A stretch of DNA of 64,000 nucleotides from contig ML682088.1 in assembly GCA_007922195.1 (NCBI GenBank), positions 4,283,054 to 4,347,053 on the forward strand, written 5' to 3'. Shown here in pieces: positions 56,319 through 64,000 of the stretch. The stretch comes from Podocnemis expansa. Taxonomy: Eukaryota > Chordata > Testudines > Podocnemididae. Position numbers and translations under genes: made by a program. The notes under the pieces were generated by a model that saw only the letters and a list, made by a program, of their open reading frames with translations, did no database searches and was not told the DNA's origin. Each line of letters begins with the position of its first letter. Within the stretch, counting starts at the first letter, position 1.

Positions 56319-57765
56319 CTGGAATTAAAGCAAAGGAAAGTTTAAATTAAATGGCAAAGTCTGATTTTCAGTAAACAAGAGGAATGTTGGGCAACTTCAT
56401 GTTGTGATCCTGAAGTAAGCTCCACTTCGAACAAAGCCTGCACCTAATAATTTTCAAATCATATGAGTCAACTGAGGAGACGTGCAGTGAAAAAAAAATT
56501 TTTACTCCAACTCAACCATACCACTCTTCATTAGAGTCATCTGGCTTTGCTTTCAACTTATAACCTGCTGACCTTAAACAATTAGATGTTTCTTGCCAAT
56601 AGTCTTGCATGTGATTTATCTGTTTATGTTGAGCCATTAAAACAAAAAAAGATCTTGCTAGAACAGAGACTGCATATTGAGAATACATTACGAAAATGTC
56701 CCCAATTGCCAGTATCATACCTGTATTATATTTTAAGGGAAAATAAATGGACCAGGCACTAAAACAACAGGTCTCCCTGATCTCAGCAATTCATCTGGGC
56801 AGAGCTATACTATCTCTCAGCTTCTGTAGCTTCAGAAATCCAAGCAATCATTTATTTGGTTATTTAACATCAATTTGTCTGATTGCATTGCTAATGACAT
56901 TTAGTTTCATACATCAAGATTTTAAATGGGAAAAGTGTTGGCTATGCTCTCAGGGAATTGCTGATCTAACAGAGTGAAGAAATAACAAAGAACAAAGAGG
57001 AAGAGCTGTCTTTGGAGAGAACCGTTAATTGCGATGCAGGGTTTTATGCATGAATAACAAGACTGCTGATGTGACTCTCTCAAGTATTTTGAAGGAAGAT
57101 ATTCAAGAAAGAACTCTTCACTCTCAAGCACCTTCAGCTCAGTGCAAGAGCACTAACATCAGCATTGCTGTGAAAGAGAAGCAAATTCTGTGTGTGGCCA
57201 TAGAAAACAAGAGGGTTAATTAGCTCGATCTGGAATTTGCCTCTTCCATGGAGGGTTTCCATGATTTGTGAGGTATTGTACCACAGCTCCTAAATGGGGG
57301 ATCTTCATGAGAATGTCATAAGAGTCTAGAGAAATTTTATTCAATCACTTGTTCCCATCTCTCTGCAAGTATACAATACATCCCCACAGGTACATTTTGT
57401 TGCCTGAATTTTGGATGTTTAGTAAATTGAATGGGGTTATAGGCTCGCCAATGGATCTAATCAGAATATAGTGAGGTTCTTGTCCTGGAATCAGGCTCCA
57501 GAGAGTCTTTACAAGGACCTCTAGGTGCACAACAGGAATGCCCACTGATAATAAAAACTTACACAATTATATAAATTCAGTTAAGATAGCAAACTGAATT
57601 ATTAAAAGAATAATGGTTAGAATTACACTCTCTTGTTCCTTATTTATGCTATACATTTTACGCTTTGGATTAATATACTCACACACCCTTCCCTGATGAC
57701 CTGGTTAGAGAGATGGCTGGTTCCTCAAATATTAAGTGGAGGGGTAGAGGGCTTGGTTATGCTAG
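56319..57765. other. Intronic sequence upstream of the FAR2-like exon, unassigned
   Basis: No repeat or exon recognised. The open frame at 57345-57566 (minus) runs parallel to the gene, but I could not match it to any FAR exon and it lacks clear splice sites. Confidence 0.4.
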
Positions 57766-57882
57766 TAAAACAAACAAGGTGTCCTCTGGGACTTAAAGAC
57801 TAATAAAGACTAAGTCTTTAAGTGCCATAGGACTTCTTGTTTGTTTTACTGAACTAGACTAACACGAACTGCCCCCTTGGAA
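57766..57882 (+). mobile_element. Penelope-derived fold-back insertion with 14-bp target duplication
   Basis: A minimal fold-back: ACAAACAAGGTGTCC, 'GACTTAAAGACTAATAAAG', then ACTAAGTCTTTAAGTGCC, 'AGGACTTCTTGTTTG' and the tail GACTAACACGAACTGCCC. The central halves including the hammerhead-like boxes are gone. Flanks CTTGGTTATGCTAG (57752-57765) and CTTGGTTTTGCTAG (57883-57896) match at 13 of 14. Confidence 0.88.
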
Positions 57883-58734
57883 CTTGGTTTTGCTAGAGAG
57901 CTAAGAGCTATAAGTAATACTTAAGCATACACTGAAGACAAAGATTATAGCAAACACTAACTAAAAGAAGCTAAGGAAGTAGCAGTTCATGATCACACCC
58001 AAGTGATGTGGTTTGCTCTTTTTATACCCTACATAGTATGGATCTTCTAAGACCAGTCTTGACTTCTTCACCCACAAATTGCTGGGGTACACTTATTCTA
58101 TTGGCTGGTAGGTTCATACATATTAATATCCTTTCCAGATGGTTCCAGGCATTTTGCTCACTCACTTTTGTTATTTCTGACCCTTTCTGTGGGTTTTGTG
58201 GTGTAACTGTGAAGTTTAGTTGGGCATAAACTGGCCACTGCCCCACTATGATGCCTCCTCACTTATCTAGGGTGACAAAGTCATAACCACATATGTAGCT
58301 TCTCATTCTTTCTCTAGGCCAAAGAGACATATGTATGCTTACTGCTTCAGCTTTTCATGCAAGATGTGGCCTGCAGGCAACTCTTGTATTGCAGTTACTC
58401 TATTATAGCTGTAAGCCTTAAATCTACAGGAAAATATATATATATATATGTGGAAGTAAGCAGGCTAGTTCTATACTCTATAATTTAAACTCCTAGATCT
58501 ACTTCAGCTCTCCTGCTTATCTTTCCATCACTGCCCCATGCATGTACAAAAGTATTAAAACCCACAAAGTATATATCAGAGTTTGAAATCCTGAAGTTAT
58601 TGCTCTCAAGCTGCTCAAATCTAACAGGAACTTGTTCATACTGCACATTTTCCTTTGGCTAAGATACTGTACTATTTTCTAAGATATTGTACTTAAGGCC
58701 CTATCCAACTCACATTGATATCAATGGAAAGAAG
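57883..58734. other. Unassigned sequence
   Basis: No exon recognised. A (TA)n run lies at about 58433-58450. Confidence 0.4.
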
Positions 58735-59049
58735 TTATTTATCTGTAACTGGAGGTTCTTGGGGATATGAGGTCCTTATCTGTATTCCAAACACGCCATG
58801 CACTGGAGCTGGAAAATTATTGTACACGTGTGATGTATTGTCTCACGTCTCAGTCTAGGTTATATTAGGCCAGGTAGGTTGACACCTCTTCAGTCACCCT
58901 TTTACTGATTAGGTCAGCCCACAGCACAGAAGAAGGAGGATGAATATTAGAATACAAATAGGGACCATACATCACAAAGAACCTTTAAATAAAGTTAAAT
59001 AACCTCTTTGAATGGTTGTTAATATGACAGTAGCTTAGTCCCAGTGGAC

Positions 59050-59826
59050 CTTGTGGATGACTCATGGAATGAGGGTAATGGGGGATGGTGGAAGGCATAG
59101 AGCAGGTTGCCCATCCACAGCAGGAGAAGAGCATCACCCTAGCAGTCATGCCTCATGGCTCCCATGAAACAGCAGAATGGTAGCTTGAGGTTGTCATGTG
59201 TGGCAAAAAGGTCCCAGTGAGAAGTACTCCATGAGCAGAAGATGGAGCAGAGAGTAGGGATGTGTAACTCCCACTCATGGTTAAAGTACAGGGTCTTGCT
59301 GAGCATGTCAGCTGGGGAGTTTTGTATGTCTGGCAGTTACACTTGTTGGAGTTTAAGGCGGTGCTGAATTCTTCAGTTCCAAAGGTGGACAGACTCAGAA
59401 CAACTGGATGGGGACTTGGTGCCACTCTGTTCCCTGTTGAAGGTCAATGCTGCAACATTGTCAGAAAGGAGAACAACACGGTATGAGAATTATACAGGAG
59501 TCCCAGGACACTAATGTGCATTTGGGCCTCTCATGTCTTCCAAACATTTTGGGCAGTGAGTACCACAACTGGCAAGCAATGTGTGGTCATGGTGGTGGTT
59601 GGGAGAAGGTTGAAGATGGAGATGCCAATCATCATTTTGGTAGGATCTGTCCCCCAGATGAGCGAGTAGTTTGGCATCCAGATGATCTTTCTGGGGTCTG
59701 AAGGCTGCCAGGAGCCACAGTTGGAGGCAGAACATTTGTAATTGTGAATGTGGTGTCACAGAGGTGCAGACTGCCATGTGCCTGAGGAGGGAGAGGCAAC
59801 GGTGCACTGTGGTGCGAGGGCTATAG
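59050..59826 (-). pseudogene. DIRS-like RNase H/C-terminal RT region
   Basis: In frame pieces: 'HRCLSLLRHMAVCTSVTPHS' and 'LQLWLLAAFRPQKDHLD' (59.66-59.80 kb), then 'SPSSCSESVHLWN', 'DIQNSPADMLSKTLYF', 'HEWELHIPTLCSIF' and 'DLFATHDNLKLP' (59.18-59.42 kb). These correspond to the connection and RNase H-like segment of DIRS polyproteins. A hAT MITE (59827-60329) separates this from the RT core. Multiple stops. Confidence 0.8.
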
Positions 59827-60329
59827 CAGCGGTTGGTAACATTAACTGACCTCTGTGCCAAACCTAGCTCCCCAAACCTCAGTCATTGCTGGTAGTCCCC
59901 TCCGCCAAAAAAAAGTGGTTGCTGCCTGAAAAGTCGGTGGCTTCCATGGCTGAAGTGTTTTTCTTTTTTGGGGGGTGGGGGGTAGGGGGGCAGTTTCAGG
60001 CATGCCGCAGAAAGAAGCTGCCATGAGCGACTCCTCTATGCAGCTTGCCCAGGGATGAGTCCCCAAGCACACCTGGAAAGAAGCTACCCAGAGCAGCTCC
60101 TCTTTATGGCATACCTGGGGAAGAGGTCCCCAGGCATGCCACGGAAAGAAGCCGTAGCAGGTCCAGGCAGCTTCTTTCCATGGCATGCCTGGGAACCATG
60201 GGGTGCCTGGGGCATCACTGCTTGCTTTTCTGGGGCAGAAGTGGCACTTTCAGCAGAGAGTGCCATGTACTGCTCCAAATCATTTCGTGTGCCACTGCCA
60301 GCATGCGTGCCAGGGGTTGTTGACCCCTG
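59827..60329. mobile_element. hAT MITE nested in the DIRS-like element
   Basis: The ends are CAGCGGTTGGTAAC and, inverted, GTTGTTGACCCCTG. It is flanked by GGCTATAG (59819-59826) and GGCTACAG (60330-60337), a 7 of 8 duplication. The 503-bp interior has repeated 'GCATGCC.(C)GGAAAGAAGC' words in both orientations, which produce the similar open frames on both strands at 59842-60350. Because it interrupts a DIRS reading frame, it is the younger of the two. Confidence 0.88.
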
Positions 60330-60337
60330 GGCTACAG

Positions 60338-61000
60338 CATAAAGTGGCAACTAGGGCTATCAATATTGCAAATATATCTGTTGGAAAGAAAGCTCATGCC
60401 ATCACAGAATCAAGTCATGCCCCTACAGAGTTGTGTGTCTGTGCAGAAAGCACCAATTTCTCCTCATGTGCTAAAAGTGGTGAGGAGAGAGCATAGCATA
60501 AGGATGGCAGAAGTCTGCTCTGTGTATTACAGTGGGAGGTAGAGGGACATTGAGAGGCCTAGATGATGGATCTGTGCTGTCATGACCAAAAAAGACTTTT
60601 GTGAAGACCTATGGGCCATTGTGATGCTAAAGGGGAGCACTCTGAACTGGTAATGGTTTTCTCCCATATGGAAAGACAGGAAATTTCAGTGGGATGGGTA
60701 AACATCAATGAGAAAATGGTTGTCCATGCTGAGAGCCACAAACCAGGCTCTCTGGGGCAGAGAGGGAGTAAAATGGAACTTGGATTTCCTGATGAAGGTG
60801 TTGAGGAGGAGCAATTGAGTATAGGTGGTGTCTTCAGCCCTTGCTTGGGAGGAGAAAGCTCAAGGATTAAAAAGTAAGTCTGCCTGTGAAGGGATGGGGC
60901 ACTGGGTCTATGGCACTTTTGCTAGGAGAACATTGGCTTCTTGTTGTGGGAAGAAGTGATGGGAAGGAGCCCTGTAGGCATATGAGGTGGCTCCTGTGCA
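60338..61000 (-). pseudogene. DIRS-like reverse transcriptase region
   Basis: The frame gives 'HHFFPQQEANVLLAKVP' at about 60.90-60.95 kb (the 'L..EVN.LLA..AIEPVP' block of DIRS RTs), 'LPIPLKFPVFPYGRKPLPVQ' and then 'HHNGP.VFTK' at about 60.60 kb, the equivalent of 'APRVFTK', with stops on both sides of the Pro. The YLDD segment should follow but is not readable before the hAT insertion at 60329. Confidence 0.75.
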
Positions 61001-61099
61001 GTGGGGAGCAGAAGCAAAAAATTCTATGACTGGTGCATGGTGGGATTGGGAGTGGTCATGGGGAGGGTATGTAGCTCCTGACTGGTACATCAAAAGTGA

Positions 61100-62980
61100 G
61101 TCCTGGGCTATTGATGGGTCAAAGTGGAGGAGGTGATTATGGCAGGCACTGCTGGTTGGGGGCACGGAGATGCTTTTGCAGGGTTTTTGGTGCCATTGAT
61201 AGGAGACCAGATACAGTGCATACAGCTGGGGATAGAAGGATTGCTTCTGTTGTTTGAGCTGGGGTGCAGGGACCACACTGTTGCCCTTGATTCCTTCTGG
61301 GAGTTGAGAGACTCATCTGTCTTTCCTGAGAAAAGCCCATTCTCATTGATGGGAGAGGTCTGTATGATTGTTTGGATCTTCTGAGGAAAGATGGAGAACT
61401 GAAGTAAACAATTGTGGTACATAACTACGCCCATGAAAAGATGTGGGCACGTGATCTGTCAACTGCTGCTTGGAAGCTGACCTCGGCTACCAGGTGGCCT
61501 TCCTCCACTAGGGTGTGGAAGCATTGCTTTTTTTCCTGTGGTAGTTGCTGAAATCATACTTCACTACTAGAGCCTGAAATTCTGCAATGTAAAATTTTAG
61601 TGCTGGCAAGGAATAGACTAGGTCGAGGCTTTTGTCTGCCCATTCTGGAAGAGCTGATTTGTGTATATGTTGGCATGCTCATTCATTTGCTGTATGCACC
61701 AGAAGAGCACTGGGGGTTGGATAGGAAAAGAGGAAATCTGCCCTGTTTGCTGGGGCACAGCACCTGTATTCTAACTGTTTTGATCTGAAGATACAGGAAG
61801 TCTTCGTGTGCCAGGTTGCCTATGCAAATTGTAGGATAGTGTCATTGATGGGTGGTGCTATATGTGGGTAGCCCATGGGGTTGGACAATATCTAGCAGTT
61901 GGTGGTGTGGCTCCTGCATCTCCTTCAGGGGTGTCGCCAAATCTGCAGCAACACTCTGCTGCAATTCCTTATATTGTTTATGGTCATCAGGGGGCAAGAG
62001 GGATGGGGGTGTTGTCCAGGGAAAAGGAAGTGTTCAAGTGTATGAGGCCTGAGAAAGCAGGTACATACACTGATATGAGATCCAGAGGGGCCACCGGAGG
62101 TGGAGGCTGGTTCCTGGAGGTATGGTGGGTACCAGAGGTAATGGAACCAAGTCAAAGATGCCAAGTTGTACATCGGCGGGTGAGATGGACAGACACAAGA
62201 GTCTGAATTTCTCCTGGAGGTGCAGGAGGATGTTGGTTCCATCCTGGAGAAGGCATCAGAATCCAACAAAACCTCTAGGAGGGGTGGAACTGTCAATATG
62301 GGTGGTCAGCGATGCATGGCCAGAAAATGCCCCTCTGGGAGTAAGAGCAGTTTGTCCAATAATGTGGGGAGTTCCTGGGTGGCAACCAGTGGAGAAGGTG
62401 GGTCGGTCAGTTGCAGGTGGGCTGATGAGAGAAGCCTCCAAGCCGATGGCTCAAAACACCCAAGGGCCCAGGAGATGTCTCTGGGACTAGCAGAGTGCAG
62501 TAGTGTTTGTGAATTCAAGTGGCCCAATGGATGTGGAGATGCTGGCAGCATAGGCAGCACATGCCTTGAAGAGCATTCTGGATGAGTGATTGATACAGCG
62601 ACTGCTGTACAACCAGATCCTTCTTTTTCTTCATTTTATGGTCAGAGCAGGAAAGTTCAGGTAGGAGACCAACAGGGTCCATGTGTGACTTTTCACCTGA
62701 CCTGGCTCAGGAAGGGCATGCTGCACCTAGAGGCAGTTCACAGCAAGGCCTTGCTCCAATACCCATGAGAGTGTTTTCAACACTCATGCCTGGGCTTGAC
62801 CTGGAGTGTTGGTACCAGTCGATCCATAGTAGAGCACTCACTACCAGTGAGAGGCACTCCACCACCGGTTCAAACAGTCCTGGATCAGACTGTGAACATG
62901 GCTGAAGAGTCAGCTACATAAGGAATTCTGGAGATGAAGCTGCTGCGTTTCTCAGGTCCTTGGTGGGATGGACCTACAGA
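61100..62980 (-). pseudogene. DIRS-like ORF1 region
   Basis: The readable core is at 61.55-61.96 kb: 'LKEMQEPHHQLLDIVQPHG', 'PINDTILQ', 'ATWHTKTS', 'FLFSYPTPSALLVHTANE', 'KSLDLVYSLPALKFYIAEFQ' and 'YDFSNY'. This pattern (helical block, 'PIN..I...A..LWHTP', 'F.HP.P.SLVV..AN', 'LDLFGRKVY') is that of the gag-like ORF1 of vertebrate DIRS elements, related to the C-terminal domain of LAP2alpha. The N-terminal part (62.0-62.9 kb) is Ser/Pro-rich and less certain. Several stops. Confidence 0.7.
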
Positions 62981-63480
62981 TCTCACAGTGAGTGGTCAGA
63001 TGAGTCCACCTGAGGCAGCAGAAGCAACATTGCTACTCACTGCTCACTAAGAACAAGTGGAGGCACAAAGTGTAATTTTTCAATGACAGAATTCAGGACA
63101 TAGTACCCAGAGGGGAGAAGGAAGAGGAGGAAGATGAGGGTGAGCTAATGCGATCTAATTACCACACAGCTAACAACTAGTTACAACTAGCTATACAAGA
63201 AAAAACAACAAAACTGTATACTAATGAATGAATGTGCTGTTGCAGTTAAACTCCAGTCATGGAGCAACAGAGATTCCGAATCCAATAATGCAGTGTCTAC
63301 GAGGGAACTGAAGAAGCCTCAAGTCACACAACCTAATATAATCTCACCCAAGACACCAGGTGACACGTGATGTGTGTGAGGGTCAACATACACCTTTACG
63401 AAAATCTTGCAGCTCCAGCACATGGTGCACACGAACACTTACATTTGGAATATATATAGGGAGCAGCACTGAAAGAAGAA

Positions 63481-63639
63481 AGACACCTATTGATTTCAGT
63501 TTCTTACACAGTGCTCCCTGTTAATTCCTTCTCAAGCTCCATCTTCAAAGAGGGGAGCTGCCAGAAGGGATGGGTGTAAAAAGTTGGGAACGAGCTTCTC
63601 TTCCTGTCCCTTCCCAAATGTTAGGAGTTACCCTTCTTA
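63481..63639. other. Short unassigned spacer between two mobile elements
   Basis: Nothing recognised. Confidence 0.3.
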
Positions 63640-64000
63640 GGCTATGTCCACACACAAGCACTTGTTTCGAAACAAGCCGTTTCGAAATAACGCCTTATTT
63701 TGAAATGCCTTATTTCGAAATAACAAAAAGCTATTTCGAAATAAGGAAAAAAGTGGGAATCGAAATAGCATGTCCACACAGTGGACATGCTATTTCGAGA
63801 TAGGGGAGGGGAGGGGCGGGAGGGCTTGTGCAGGGCCGGGGTTGCCCCCCTGCCCGCGGCGGGGAATGCCCCCTGCCTCGGCAGGAGCGACGGTGGTGAA
63901 GCCCCCTGCCCCAGCAGGAGTGGGTGGGAGGGCACTGGGGAACCCCAGGGGTGGAGCGCCCCTGGGCTTGGGGGCAGCCCCAGTGGTGGGGTGAGCCACC
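63640..64000. mobile_element. Palindrome-rich MITE, 'TTTCGAAA' type, cut by window edge
   Basis: It starts GGCTATGTCCACACACAAGC and continues with repeated TTATTTCGAAATAA words (63665-63770). A near-perfect larger palindrome follows, 'CTATTTCGAGAT' mirrored around CCACACAGTGG (about 63762-63801), then a GC-rich centre (63805 to the edge). The left outer part and GC-rich centre match the plan of the elements at 17462 and 48312. Its right end lies outside the window. Confidence 0.75.

Larger units (their letters stand above)
58735..63480 (-). mobile_element. DIRS-like retrotransposon relic with inverted terminal repeats
   Basis: A ~4.7-kb minus-strand element. Inverted terminal regions at about 58770-58880 and 63330-63470 share 'TATTCCAAA', 'TGCACTGGAGCTG' with its relatives, and 'TTATATTAGG'. 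Between them, from the 5' (right) side: an ORF1 region with 'MQEPHHQLLDIVQP' and 'LDLVYSLPALKFYIA' (about 61.5-62.0 kb); an RT with 'QQEANVLLAKVP' (about 60.9 kb) and 'GP.VFTK' (about 60.6 kb); and an RNase H-like part with 'CLSLLRHMAVCTSVTPHS', 'DIQNSPADMLSK' and 'WDLFATHDN' (59.05-59.8 kb). This order fits DIRS-type tyrosine-recombinase retrotransposons, which also carry inverted terminal repeats. Stops and frameshifts are frequent, and neither the recombinase gene nor the YLDD box is visible, so the element is dead and lacks its 3' genes. Confidence 0.8.

Noticed and set aside
57345..57566. Possible upstream FAR exon (minus-strand frame of 73 codons)
   Set aside because: No similarity to any fatty acyl-CoA reductase block could be made out and no paired splice sites fit.
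59842..60496. Protein-like frames on both strands with repeated Trp/His/Ala-rich blocks
   Set aside because: They are generated by repeated words inside the nested hAT MITE and run across its boundary into the DIRS relic.

Overview
The window is vertebrate nuclear DNA, most likely from a non-avian reptile and probably a turtle. It is AT-rich and gene-poor with a dense layer of old repeats: CR1 LINE fragments, a tRNA-Val-like SINE with a CR1 tail, hAT MITEs with 8-bp target duplications, Penelope-like and DIRS-like retroelements, and palindrome-rich MITEs. There are no bacterial operons and no long open reading frames. Real coding sequence appears only as short exons with splice sites. Species assignment is inference from repeat content.

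Host genes: (1) the last two coding exons of a fatty acyl-CoA reductase (FAR2-like) lie on the minus strand at 56191-56318 and 53975-54137, joined by an intron of about 2.05 kb; the rest of the gene should lie to the right of the window. (2) Two exons of a TRPM8 channel-associated factor (TCAF) M60-peptidase-like domain lie on the plus strand at 9256-9583 and about 10766-11017. They look pseudogenised: the first metal-binding His is Leu, there is an indel at the exon end, and the second exon has no visible acceptor.

Mobile DNA, left to right: CR1 reverse transcriptase (2.55-2.94 kb) next to a hAT MITE; a tRNA-Val-like SINE (3.15 kb); a CR1 3' end (4.65-5.10 kb); a CR1-type endonuclease fragment (6.03-6.32 kb); GC-rich hAT MITEs (7.1-8.5 kb); three copies of an ~800-bp hAT element (11.7, 14.3 and 20.4 kb); a TTF/DUF4371 hAT transposase relic (16.05-17.46 kb) ending at a palindromic MITE (17.46-17.95 kb); more hAT MITEs (18-24 kb); a Penelope-like element with GIY-YIG endonuclease (30.69-31.98 kb, minus); a 2.6-kb imperfect palindrome (32.25-34.89 kb) carrying a different insertion in each arm; a GC-rich block with a ~40-bp minisatellite (34.9-36.1 kb); a long CR1 relic (42.7-43.96 kb, plus); a 554-bp hAT MITE (44.2 kb); a 625-bp palindromic MITE (48.3 kb); and a DIRS-like retrotransposon relic with inverted terminal repeats (58.74-63.48 kb, minus) that contains its own hAT insertion. 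Another palindromic MITE runs off the right edge.

The least expected structures are: the large palindrome, whose arms serve as each other's empty site; a set of very short fold-back insertions made only of Penelope-like terminal sequence, flanked by 9-15-bp target duplications and carrying hammerhead-ribozyme-like boxes; and a set of MITEs that share similar termini but are filled with different short self-complementary words.
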